Notes under the pieces: generated by a model | The model's database searches: none | Told to the model about the DNA's origin: nothing | What the model saw: only the letters and a program-made list of their open reading frames with translations | In this document: piece after piece, positions 19,305 to 27,602 of the stretch | Layout: every line of letters begins with the position of its first letter | Numbering within the stretch: position 1 is the stretch's first letter | Origin: Aidingimonas lacisalsi | GTDB taxonomy: Bacteria > Pseudomonadota > Gammaproteobacteria > Pseudomonadales > Halomonadaceae | Direction of reading: 5' to 3' | Assembly: GCF_008079445.1 (NCBI RefSeq) | Contig: NZ_VRYH01000003.1 | Location: 487,658-551,657 of the forward strand | Length of the DNA stretch: 64,000 nt | Made by a program: the position numbers and the translations under genes

Positions 19305-20089
19305 TGGCAGATCGTGTTCTTTTCCAGATGTATTCCGGCCATCGAGCTCAGCTCATAGAAAAGCATGAGTTCTATGTGCAACAAGCCAAGGCGCGGCTAT
19401 TGGATCAATTTACGGATGATGCCATTTCGGAGGAAGCAGATAGAGCTGCGGAAGAGTCCCTCGAAAGGCGTGGCCAGTATTTCGATCCAGATCGCCATGA
19501 TTCTGGGGACTTTGAGGAAGCCGCTTACGATGATGGCGTATGGCGGTATCAGCTCTTGACAGAACTACGCGACAGTGTGCGTCTGAGCATCGTGTCAGGG
19601 TTCTTCCACAAGTGGGAGAAGAACCTGCGGCAATGGTTAGTCGATGAGGTTCAACACTGGCATTATGGAGAGGTGACAAGAGAAGTCATTTGGAAGAAGA
19701 ACCTTTCCGATCTTTTCGATTTGTTAGAAAGCTTTGGCTGGCCTCTTAAAAGCTCAGCATATTTCCAGGATCTCGACGCTTGTCGCTTGGTCGTAAATGT
19801 TTACAAGCATGGCGACGGCCCTTCTTTGAACGAGCTGGCCAGTAACTATCCGCAGTTCCTGGATCATCCACTCGCAGAAATTCACGGTCAAGTCGGCGAG
19901 ATGTGGTTCTCTCCAAGCCATGAATATCTGAAAATTTCAGAAAGAAACCTTGCTCAGTTCTCATCAGCAATATTGAAGTTTTGGAAAGATGTCCCCGAAA
20001 ACGTTTTCGACTGTCAAATCGTGGAGCCGCCGAGCTGGTTGGTTAAGGCTATAGAAAAGGACCAACAGAAGAAAGAGAGTTCAAAATGA
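19304..20089 (+). CDS. Unknown protein of the restriction-like module (261 aa)
   Basis: I do not recognise a family with certainty. The sequence is mostly helical and acidic, with a segment ERRGQYFDPDRHDSGDFEEA, a region HKWEKNLRQWLVDEVQHWHY, and RLVVNVYKHGDGPSLNEL (~residues 160-177). The last resembles the N-x-x-K-H-G motif of HEPN-like and abortive-infection proteins, although the R-to-H spacing is not the canonical one. ATG 19304 overlaps the methyltransferase stop, and its own stop overlaps the helicase start, so it is translated with them. It may be a partner subunit or a toxin-like effector; this is inference. Confidence 0.7.
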   Translation: MADRVLFQMYSGHRAQLIEKHEFYVQQAKARLLDQFTDDAISEEADRAAEESLERRGQYFDPDRHDSGDFEEAAYDDGVWRYQLLTELRDSVRLSIVSGFFHKWEKNLRQWLVDEVQHWHYGEVTREVIWKKNLSDLFDLLESFGWPLKSSAYFQDLDACRLVVNVYKHGDGPSLNELASNYPQFLDHPLAEIHGQVGEMWFSPSHEYLKISERNLAQFSSAILKFWKDVPENVFDCQIVEPPSWLVKAIEKDQQKKESSK

Positions 20090-22128
20090 AATCCGTCCCT
20101 TCAGTTTCCGTCACCTATTCTCGCAATGGCAGCTCCACCGAGTCGAATGAACTTGGTATGCGCCCGATGCAAGAGCGTGCCTTTGAGCGGCGGGGGGAGC
20201 AGTATCTCCTGATTAAGTCGCCGCCTGCCTCTGGTAAAAGCCGCGCGCTCATGTTCATCGCGCTCGACAAGCTGCACAATCAGGAGCTTAGGCAGGCGAT
20301 CATCACCGTGCCGGAAAAATCTATCGGCTCGAGCTTCGCCGATGAGCCGCTTAGCGCTTTCGGGTTCTGGGCGGACTGGCATGTCGCGCCGAAATGGAAT
20401 CTCTGTAATGCGCCGGGCACTGATGGGGGGAAGGCTGACTCCGTGGGCGCCTTCCTGGAAAGCGATGATAGCGTGCTGGTCTGTCCGCACGCGACCTTTC
20501 GAAACGCCGTCGAAAAATTCGGCATCGAAGCCTTCGATGACCGCCTGATCGCAGTGGATGAATTCCACCATGTCTCGGCCAATCTCGACAACAAGCTGGG
20601 TGCTCAGCTCACTGAGCTGATCGGGCGAGACAAAGTGCATGTCGTCGCTATGACCGGATCATATTTTCGGGGCGATACCGAGGCTGTGCTCATGCCTCAT
20701 GACGAGGCGAAGTTCGATACTGTCACCTACACCTACTATGAACAGCTCAACGGCTATCAGTACCTGAAGACGCTCGATATCGGCTATTATTTCTATTCTG
20801 GCGCCTATGCTGACGATATCCTGAAAGTTTTGGACCCTGCCGAGAAGACGATCATCCATATACCGTCCGTGAATTCGCGCGAAAGCACAAAAGACAAAAT
20901 CAAGGAAGTCGAGCATGTTATCGACGCTCTTGGCACGTGGCAAGGAACCGATCCCGACACTGGTTTCCAGCTTGTGCAGCGCTCAGACGGGCACGTTTTG
21001 CGGATCGCCGATCTTGTTGATGACAATCAGGCCAAGCGAGATAAGGTATCGGCAGCACTCGAAGACCCCACACAGAAGGACAATCGCGACTATGTTGATA
21101 TCATTATTGCCTTGGGCAAGGCTAAGGAGGGCTTTGACTGGGTTTGGTGCGAGCACGCGCTGACGGTTGGCTACCGGTCGAGTCTGACCGAGATCGTCCA
21201 GATCATCGGTCGTGCCACTCGTGATGCCGAAGGTAAGACCAGCGCACGTTTCACCAACCTGATTGCCGAACCGGATGCCGCCGAGGAGGCAGTCACCGAG
21301 GCCGTAAACGACACTCTTAAGGCGATCGCCGCCAGCCTGCTCATGGAGCAGGTACTTGCACCACGCTTCAACTTCACCCCGAAGAAACCGGATAGCGAGC
21401 CAGCCCCTGGCTTTGACTACGGTGAGGGCGGATATAAGGAAGGCGAGTGCAATGTCGGGTTCAATGAAGAGTCCGGTCAGTTCCAGATCGAGATCAAGGG
21501 GCTTGTCGAACCGAAGAGCAAGGAAGCGGAGCGCATCTGTAAGGAAGACCTGAACGAGGTTGTTGCGGCTTTTGCACAGGACAAAACAACTGTCGAGCGT
21601 GGGCTGTTCGATGACGAACTCGTTCCTGAAGAATTGACGCAAGTGCGCATGGGAAAGATTATCAAGGACAAGTACCCTGAACTTGATGAAGATGATCAGG
21701 AAGCTGTCCGCCAGCACGCGATAGCGGCGCTAAATCTGACCCAGAAAGCCAAAGAAGCTGCACTTGACGGTGATGAAGCCGAGAAGAGCGGAAACACTGC
21801 CTTGATTGATGGTGTCCGTAAATTCGCAATGGATGTCCGTGATCTGGATATCGATCTGATTGACCGGATCAACCCGTTCAGCGAAGCCTATGCCATTCTC
21901 GCCAAAACGATGAGCGAGGAAAGCCTGAAGCAGGTTCAGGCCGTCATATCGGCAAAGAAAGTAAAGCTCACGCCCGAAGAAGCGCGTGACCTGGCGCGCC
22001 GCGCCGTGAAATTCAAGCAGGAGCGTGGAAGGCTGCCTTCGATCACATCGCCTGACGCATGGGAAAAGAAAATGGCCGAAGGCGTGGCTTTTCTTGCCCA
22101 CATGAAAGCGGAGGCTGCCAATGGCTAA
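20086..22128 (+). CDS. SF2 helicase-like ATPase of the restriction-like module
   Basis: A 680-residue DEAD/DEAH-type protein. Motif I is SPPASGKSRA (~45-54), motif II IAVDEFHH (~155-162, DEFH in place of DEAH), motif III AMTGSYFRG, motif V around KAKEGFDWVWCEHALTVGY, and motif VI QIIGRATRDAEGK (~371-383), so both RecA-like lobes are present. After ~430 comes a charged, helical C-terminal region ending in KFKQERGRLPSITSP, a small motif also seen at the start of the next protein. ATG 20086 overlaps the previous stop by four bases; its end overlaps the nuclease gene by eight. Likely translocase for DNA sensing or cleavage, in the manner of type I/III restriction or DISARM-like systems. Confidence 0.87.
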   Translation: MKSVPSVSVTYSRNGSSTESNELGMRPMQERAFERRGEQYLLIKSPPASGKSRALMFIALDKLHNQELRQAIITVPEKSIGSSFADEPLSAFGFWADWHVAPKWNLCNAPGTDGGKADSVGAFLESDDSVLVCPHATFRNAVEKFGIEAFDDRLIAVDEFHHVSANLDNKLGAQLTELIGRDKVHVVAMTGSYFRGDTEAVLMPHDEAKFDTVTYTYYEQLNGYQYLKTLDIGYYFYSGAYADDILKVLDPAEKTIIHIPSVNSRESTKDKIKEVEHVIDALGTWQGTDPDTGFQLVQRSDGHVLRIADLVDDNQAKRDKVSAALEDPTQKDNRDYVDIIIALGKAKEGFDWVWCEHALTVGYRSSLTEIVQIIGRATRDAEGKTSARFTNLIAEPDAAEEAVTEAVNDTLKAIAASLLMEQVLAPRFNFTPKKPDSEPAPGFDYGEGGYKEGECNVGFNEESGQFQIEIKGLVEPKSKEAERICKEDLNEVVAAFAQDKTTVERGLFDDELVPEELTQVRMGKIIKDKYPELDEDDQEAVRQHAIAALNLTQKAKEAALDGDEAEKSGNTALIDGVRKFAMDVRDLDIDLIDRINPFSEAYAILAKTMSEESLKQVQAVISAKKVKLTPEEARDLARRAVKFKQERGRLPSITSPDAWEKKMAEGVAFLAHMKAEAANG

Positions 22129-23332
22129 AGAATTCACAGAAGACGACGATGCACTTCTCGCCGAGCTTGGCGTTGAAGTCGAAGAGAAGAAAGCACAATA
22201 CCGCACTCCTCGCGAAGAGCGGATTATCGCGGGTTTTGAAGAAATTCAGCGATTTTATGAAGAACATGGCCGCGCACCGCAGCATGGCGAGGACCGTGAT
22301 ATCTTCGAGCGTCTGTATGCCGTTCGTCTTGACCGTATCTGCGATCAGCCAGATTGCCGGGACTTGGTTGAGCCGATCGATCATCAAGGACTCCTGGCCG
22401 CATCAGTGCTATCGTCGTCTCCGGAAGCCGATGAGCTGGATGACGATGCTCTCCTTGCAGAGCTTGGCATCGAGGCCGAAGCCCCTCCGATCACTGAGCT
22501 AAAACACGTTCGAACGAGTGCCGAGAAAAAGGCAGCCGAGGAAATTGCTAACCGCGATAAATGCGAGGATTTTGAGGAGTTCAAGCCGCTCTTCGATCAG
22601 GTACAGAGCGATTTGGACAGCGGCTTGCGAAAAACGCGGCCATTCGAGATGAAAGCTGATATAGAACAGGGACGGTTCTTTATCGTAGGTGGGCAGAAAG
22701 CCTACGTCGCGGAGATGGGGGAAACGACCATCACTGAGCAGGGGCGGACGGATGCCCGGCTGCGTGTGATCTTTGATAATGGTACAGAGAGCAACATGCT
22801 CATGCGCTCGCTTCAACGCGCCCTGAATAAGGACGAAGCGGGCAGGCGCATTACTGAACCCGACCCTGGCCCCTTGTTTGCACAGGATACGATCGAAGGT
22901 GACGAGGCGAGTGGCACGATCTATGTACTGCGCAGCAAATCCGATCACCCGACTGTTGTAGAAAACCGCGATCTTATACACAAGATCGGCGTCACTAATA
23001 TGAGCGTCTCAAAGCGTATAGCTGGTGCGCGGCTCCAGCCGACGTTCATGATGGCGGATGTAGAGATTGTAGCAACCTACGAGTTGTTCAATATCAACTG
23101 CACTAAGCTAGAAAACTTAATTCACCGGATTTTTGAACCCGCACGGCTCGACATCGAGATCATGGACCGCTTCGGAAATCCCGTTGTGCCGCGCGAGTGG
23201 TTCCTCGTTCCACTATTCGTGGTGGACGAGGCTGTGGAAAGGATCAAAGACGGCACAATTGCTGACTTCACGTATGATCCCAATGCCGCGGCGTTGAAAC
23301 CTCAGGCAAGTCATAGAGAAGAGAACAGGTAG
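22121..23332 (+). CDS. GIY-YIG nuclease-family protein (T5orf172-like) of the restriction-like module
   Basis: A 403-residue protein. Its C-terminal half has the T5orf172/MUG113 version of the GIY-YIG fold: GTIYVLRS (~265), HKIGVTNMSVSKRIAGAR (~289-306), then TYELFNINCTKLENLIHRIF with the expected E and the AR-DIE end. The N-terminal half contains GFEEIQRFYEEHGRAPQHGE, like the helicase C-terminus. A short acidic motif occurs twice: DDDALLAELGVEVEE (~8-22) and DDDALLAELGIEAEA (~107-121). It is the only evident nuclease of the module. Translation is coupled to the helicase gene. Confidence 0.84.
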   Translation: MAKEFTEDDDALLAELGVEVEEKKAQYRTPREERIIAGFEEIQRFYEEHGRAPQHGEDRDIFERLYAVRLDRICDQPDCRDLVEPIDHQGLLAASVLSSSPEADELDDDALLAELGIEAEAPPITELKHVRTSAEKKAAEEIANRDKCEDFEEFKPLFDQVQSDLDSGLRKTRPFEMKADIEQGRFFIVGGQKAYVAEMGETTITEQGRTDARLRVIFDNGTESNMLMRSLQRALNKDEAGRRITEPDPGPLFAQDTIEGDEASGTIYVLRSKSDHPTVVENRDLIHKIGVTNMSVSKRIAGARLQPTFMMADVEIVATYELFNINCTKLENLIHRIFEPARLDIEIMDRFGNPVVPREWFLVPLFVVDEAVERIKDGTIADFTYDPNAAALKPQASHREENR

Positions 23333-23545
23333 TAGGGCTGTTCCGATCGGATCGGAGTGGTGGCGTTGGAACTCTTGCCCGGCATCGCGCAATGTGGGCG
23401 GGCCCTTAGGCTCGCCTACGCTTGTATTCGTTGCTTTCGTGTCCAAATCTGGTTTATGTGTTCCTGACTTCGTTTAGTTTGGCTATTCCTTTCCTTGTTA
23501 GTTTAAACTGACTTTTAGGTTTGTAAATATGCTATTTTGTATAAC

Positions 23546-24373
23546 ATGAGCGAACTTAAAGGTGGAAAGCTAAACCAGTTGGAGCGCCTGTTGCCGGAAG
23601 GCCTGCTGGTCGATGCGGCGTGGCTGGAGGCGCATGGCTACTCGCGGGCGCTGCGCAGCCAGTACGTTTCCAGCGGCTGGCTGGACAGCCCCGTGCGTGG
23701 TGTGTATTGGCGGCCGCGCGGCGTCTTGCGCTGGGAGCAGGTCGTCATCTCCTTGCAGGTGTTGCTCGGCTACCCCGTCTCGGTTGGCGGGCGGACCGCC
23801 CTGGATATGCGGGGCTATTCCCACTATCTCTATCAGGCGCAGCAGGCTGTCCACCTCTATACCGACCGCAAGCTCCCCTCCTGGCTCTCGAAGCTGCCAG
23901 ATATGCCGGCATTTGTTGTGCATAACCGCGCGCGCTTCCTACCGGCGCTGCCCGGTTACAGCGATCAGCTCTCTCTGGACCCGGCCGGGGCGAAGCCCCG
24001 TCTGCCGGGGGCGCTGGATATCGATGCGTGGGGACCGTGGGGCTGGCCGCTGGTCCGCTCAGCCACCGAGCGGGCGATTCTCGAGCTGATCGACGAGCTG
24101 CCGAATAGTACCTCGTTCGACATGGTGGACAAGTTCATGGAAGGGCTTGTGACGCTGCGGCCGCGCAAGATGCAGGCCTTGCTTGAGGAGGCGCAGAGCG
24201 TCAAGGTGAAGCGGCTGTTCTTCTTCTTTGCCGACCGGCACCGGCCTCAGTGGCTGGACATGATCGAGCGCAGCAAGATCGATCTCGGCAAGGGAAAGCG
24301 GATGATCATTCGGGGCGGCAAGCTGGACAAGACCTATCAAATCACCGTCCCGGAGGACATGGATGCCCTTTGA
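23546..24373 (+). CDS. abiEi: Type IV antitoxin AbiEi
   Basis: A 275-residue antitoxin and autorepressor of the AbiE system. The N-terminal winged-helix region (LERLLPEGLLVDAAWLEAHG, YVSSGWLDSPVRGVYWRP) precedes the AbiEi core (VLLGYPVSVGGRTALDMRGY, VHLYTDRKLPSWLSKLP). An in-frame TTG lies at 23537, but ATG 23546 after AT-rich promoter-like DNA is preferred. It overlaps abiEii by 11 bases, the standard coupled arrangement. It neutralises the toxin without direct binding, as known for the family. Confidence 0.9.
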   Translation: MSELKGGKLNQLERLLPEGLLVDAAWLEAHGYSRALRSQYVSSGWLDSPVRGVYWRPRGVLRWEQVVISLQVLLGYPVSVGGRTALDMRGYSHYLYQAQQAVHLYTDRKLPSWLSKLPDMPAFVVHNRARFLPALPGYSDQLSLDPAGAKPRLPGALDIDAWGPWGWPLVRSATERAILELIDELPNSTSFDMVDKFMEGLVTLRPRKMQALLEEAQSVKVKRLFFFFADRHRPQWLDMIERSKIDLGKGKRMIIRGGKLDKTYQITVPEDMDAL

Positions 24374-25283
24374 TCCCACATTCAGGCAGCAGGTACAGCT
24401 TCTCGTCTCGGTGCTCCCCCTGGTCGCCGAGGAAGGCTGCTTTGCCCTGAAGGGTGGGACGGCGATCAATCTCTTTGTTCGTGATCTGCCGCGCCTGTCA
24501 GTGGATATCGATCTGACCTACCAGCCGGTGGCAGAGCGGGCGCAATCGCTGGAAGCGATCGACAGCGCCCTGAAGCGGATCGGTGAGCGCATTACCGGCG
24601 CGTTTCCGGACATGACCGTGCAGGGCTCGGCCCCCGGCGGGAAGGGGGCGATCAACAAGCTCGTGGTGCGGACCAAGCACCGCCTGCAAATCAAGGTCGA
24701 GGTGACGCCGGTCCTGCGGGGCTGCGTCTATGAGCCGGCCGTGATGCCGGTATCGGAGACGACCGAGGATGAGTTCGGGTTTGCGAAGATACAGGTCCTG
24801 TCCTTTGCTGATCTGTATGCTGGCAAGATTCTGGCGGCGCTGGACCGGCAGCACCCCCGCGACCTGTTCGACGTTCATCTGCTCCTGGAGGAAGAGGGCT
24901 TGAGCGATGAGCTGCGCACGGCGCTCATCGTCTATCTGGTCAGCCACGATCATTCACCCCATTCCCTGTTAGCGCCGCCCGCCAAGGATATCCGCGCCAT
25001 ATACGAAACCGACTTTGCCGGGATGACGGAGCGGCCCGTAGCGCTTGAAACGTTGCTGGATGCCAGGGACCAGCTGGTCAGCACGGTCCTGTCCGGCATG
25101 CCGGAAGAGCACAAATCGTTCCTGATCTCTTTCTATGAAGGCACTCCCGCATGGGAAGTGCTGGGTATAGAAGGTCTAGAGCGGCTGCCAGCCGTGCGGT
25201 GGCGTGAGTTTAATCTGGAGAAAGCGGGGCCCGGCACGCGGGAATCGATTATCAAGGCGCTGGAGGAGGTCTTGTCCGCTTGA
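24363..25283 (+). CDS. abiEii: Type IV toxin AbiEii, nucleotidyltransferase
   Basis: A 306-residue DNA-polymerase-beta-fold nucleotidyltransferase. Motif I/II reads LKGGTAINLFVRDLPRLSVD then IDLTY (GG-T, and DxD at ~50-52), motif III is LQIKVEVTP, and motif IV is LYAGKILAALDRQHPRDLFD (KxxAxxxR-RDLFD). All catalytic motifs are intact. Members transfer nucleotides to tRNA or bind GTP and cause growth arrest during phage infection. Encoded with abiEi in the defence section of the island. Confidence 0.9.
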   Translation: MPFDPTFRQQVQLLVSVLPLVAEEGCFALKGGTAINLFVRDLPRLSVDIDLTYQPVAERAQSLEAIDSALKRIGERITGAFPDMTVQGSAPGGKGAINKLVVRTKHRLQIKVEVTPVLRGCVYEPAVMPVSETTEDEFGFAKIQVLSFADLYAGKILAALDRQHPRDLFDVHLLLEEEGLSDELRTALIVYLVSHDHSPHSLLAPPAKDIRAIYETDFAGMTERPVALETLLDARDQLVSTVLSGMPEEHKSFLISFYEGTPAWEVLGIEGLERLPAVRWREFNLEKAGPGTRESIIKALEEVLSA

Positions 25284-25405
25284 GGCTGGGCCGTGTGTTG
25301 ATGCGGCGCATCTCCTGACGGAGACCGGGCTCTCGTGAACTGAACCCCGGCGGGGCGGGTTTCAGCCGTGCGGCGTCGATCCCTTGCGCATGACGAGGCG
25401 CAGCT

Positions 25406-26176
25406 ATGAGCAAATACGACAAGCTGAGTGCGTATCTGGAATCGTTGAGCGGCTCCGAGTGGCATGCCGGTTTCAGGCAGCTGGAATCCATCCTCGGCTT
25501 TACGTTACCGGCGAGCGCGCGTCGCCATTCAGCCTGGTGGGCGAATGACGCGCGTCAGGGCCGGCAAGCCATGACCTGGCTCTCGGCGGGCTGGCGGATC
25601 GGTGATCTCAACCTGACCGGCGAAACCGTCACGTTCTACCGGGATGCCGGTATTAGCAGGAAGGCCGCGTCGCGTTTTGAACAGGGCTCGCAGCGTGCAG
25701 GCGCAGCTACGGAGAAGTTCGATGTGAGCGTTCTACCGAAAGCGGGCGGCATCAATCCGCTGGAGCTCTCTGTGGGCATGACATGGCGCGTTCTGGGACG
25801 CCTGATGCTGGATGATAGCGGGAAGCTCGTCTTTCCGGCGGTTCCGGACAGCTCGGGGCTGTACCGCTTTCGTCTGCTGGCGGCGGGGCCGAGCCGTCAT
25901 TACATCGGCGAAACGATCCGGCTGCGGCGGCGCTTTTCCCATTACGCCAATCCGTGGCCAAGCCAGATGACCAACATCCGGATCAATGCTTTGTTGCGGG
26001 AGCATCTCGAAGCCGGTGAGCATATCGAGATCGATATCATAACCGGCGCCGACAGCATGGTCATCACCGGTACCGCGATGCCGGTGAACTTCACGGATAA
26101 AGCGACGCGGCGGTTATTCGAGCATGCCGCCATCGTGGCCGAAGGCGGCGAGGAAGTCGAAAGCCTCAATCGCTAA
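25406..26176 (+). CDS. DUF7662-like N-domain fused to GIY-YIG nuclease-like domain
   Basis: A 256-residue protein. The N-terminal ~75 residues (LSAYLESLSGSEWHAGFRQL, ILGFTLPASARRHSAWWAND, WLSAGWRIGDLNL) form the small domain often annotated DUF7662, frequently joined to restriction-type nucleases. The C-terminal ~110 residues carry a GIY-YIG-like signature: GLYRFRLLAAGPSRHYIGET with IRLRRRFSHY, and a late E in RRLFEHAAIVAE. It follows abiEii by 122 bases. Probably a stand-alone endonuclease or restriction factor; target unknown. Confidence 0.72.
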   Translation: MSKYDKLSAYLESLSGSEWHAGFRQLESILGFTLPASARRHSAWWANDARQGRQAMTWLSAGWRIGDLNLTGETVTFYRDAGISRKAASRFEQGSQRAGAATEKFDVSVLPKAGGINPLELSVGMTWRVLGRLMLDDSGKLVFPAVPDSSGLYRFRLLAAGPSRHYIGETIRLRRRFSHYANPWPSQMTNIRINALLREHLEAGEHIEIDIITGADSMVITGTAMPVNFTDKATRRLFEHAAIVAEGGEEVESLNR

Positions 26177-26454
26177 TCAGCAGGACCGAGAGCTTGCCTG
26201 CCGGGGCCGCTTTTCGGTGATGGGTGAAACGGTCATTGCCTTCAATAGCCTGTCTCCTTTCCCTCGTTTCTTAAGTCTCACGCGAACCTGGCCGGGCGCG
26301 CCGGGCGATCAACGGCCTGCCCGCACCACCCTCCGCCTGCGGCCCGAAGCCTTGGCGAAGGGCCGTGTTGTCCGTTCCCCTGACGGTGATCCCCCGGCTT
26401 ATGCGCCCGTCCTTTTCGTCTCGCGTCTTAAGGAAACGAAAAGGAGACAAGACA

Positions 26455-26736
26455 ATGAAACTGTTGACCACACCCATCCGCGAAAAGCTCTTGCGCAACG
26501 GCCGCATCAATGCCGGCCTGATCGAAGAGGGCAGGGAGCCCGCGGACTTCCTGCCGGTCGTAAAGCTCTTTACCCCGGATGCGAGCTGCACCTGGCTCCT
26601 CATGGAGCTTTATCCCGGTGACCCGGATATTGCGACAGGACTCTGTGACCTTGGGCTCGGTTTTCCCGAAACAGGCCCGGTGCGTATCTCGGAGCTGGAA
26701 TCCGTGCGCGGCGTCTTCGGTCTTCCCGTCGAATGA
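26455..26736 (+). CDS. DUF2958 protein, probably shortened by a nonsense codon
   Basis: A 93-residue product with the DUF2958 pattern: PVVKLFTPDASCTWLLMEL, DIATGLCDLGLGFPETG, VRISELESVRGVFGLPVE. The family normally continues VERDLHF and so on. Here the TGA at 26734-26736 falls exactly where R is expected, and the same frame then reads on (DRHFAPMHTLRVYARAAW, QALRQAAEILAKGGAA) to a second stop at 26866-26868 that overlaps the next gene's ATG. The original gene was therefore probably 26455-26868 (137 residues). ATG 26455 follows aaggagac. DUF2958 genes are common on mobile elements; function unknown. Confidence 0.75.
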   Translation: MKLLTTPIREKLLRNGRINAGLIEEGREPADFLPVVKLFTPDASCTWLLMELYPGDPDIATGLCDLGLGFPETGPVRISELESVRGVFGLPVE

Positions 26737-26864
26737 GACCGGCATTTTGCCCCGATGCACACCCTGCGGGTCTATGCCCGCGCCGCCTGGAACGCGGCAG
26801 CGATCACCGAAAACCCGCAAGCACTCAGGCAGGCTGCTGAAATCCTGGCGAAGGGCGGTGCGGC

Positions 26865-27071
26865 ATGAGCAATACACAACGCATACAAACTACCCGCTTA
26901 GCGCTGCATTCAGCATGCCGGGCGCGCGGCGAGAACCCTGATCACGGCGAGGACGCCGTGATCGACCTCCTGACTGATCTGCGACATCACTGCCGGGCGG
27001 CAGGCATCGATTACGATGCCTGCGACCGGATGGCAGCGGACCACCAAGTGGCCGAGGGAGGTGCATCATGA
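26865..27071 (+). CDS. Small hypothetical protein (68 aa)
   Basis: No known domain. It is helical, with HGEDAVIDLLTDLRHHCRAA and DYDACDRMAADHQVAEG. That last stretch resembles a short pattern seen in mobile-element accessory proteins. Its ATG overlaps the downstream stop of the DUF2958 reading frame (ATGA) and its own stop overlaps the next start (ATGA), so the three are one operon. Confidence 0.6.
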   Translation: MSNTQRIQTTRLALHSACRARGENPDHGEDAVIDLLTDLRHHCRAAGIDYDACDRMAADHQVAEGGAS

Positions 27072-27505
27072 CGTATCTACCCGACACCAGTGAAACCTAT
27101 GCCGTCGATCCGACCCGTCTTGCGATGGGCCGGTGGTGTCACCGGGCAGAGCGGACTATCGGGGAAGGCGACATCCATGCCTCGTACAGTGCCGATCATA
27201 TCGGCATGGGCCGGCCCGTGCGTCCGCCCTTTTCCTGGAAGGGCGCGCTCTGGACCTGCGTCGGCACGGGGTATGGCAATGGTGACGTGGTCTCGGCCAA
27301 GGCGTACCGGCTCGTGCCGGTACGGCTGTTCGATGGCACGCCGGTGACCTACGCGGTGAAGACGCGTGACGCAGGGACTGCGCGCGCGGACGCGAACGGC
27401 TTCTATCACGGCATGCTGGTCAAGTCTGCCGGGAAAAGCTTCGTGCTATGCGGGCCGCCTGCGCTGTTCGTCCCCGGTCGGTCCGAACAGATGAGCCTGT
27501 TCTAG
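27068..27505 (+). CDS. Hypothetical protein with C-terminal clamp-binding-like motif (145 aa)
   Basis: Unrecognised family. The body is beta-rich (MGRPVRPPFSWKGALWTCVG, AKAYRLVPVRLFDGTPVTY, SFVLCGPPALFVPG). The last residues are EQMSLF: Q-M-S-L-F fits the bacterial sliding-clamp binding pentapeptide (QL[SD]LF) and sits exactly at the C-terminus, where such motifs usually are. Translation is coupled to the preceding 68-residue gene. It could act at replication forks, but this rests on five residues. Confidence 0.6.
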   Translation: MTYLPDTSETYAVDPTRLAMGRWCHRAERTIGEGDIHASYSADHIGMGRPVRPPFSWKGALWTCVGTGYGNGDVVSAKAYRLVPVRLFDGTPVTYAVKTRDAGTARADANGFYHGMLVKSAGKSFVLCGPPALFVPGRSEQMSLF

Positions 27506-27602
27506 TCATCGCAGCTCTGTCCCGCGCGGCTCAGACCGCAGCGGGGAGGGGCCGAGTATGGTCAGGTTCGGCATCACATAAGAGCACATAAATTGGTCGT
27601 GG

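Noticed and set aside
26257-26444. Loose inverted repeat (cgtttcttaag / cttaaggaaacg) upstream of the DUF2958 gene
   Set aside because: Imperfect and 150 bases apart; could be chance, and no function follows from it.
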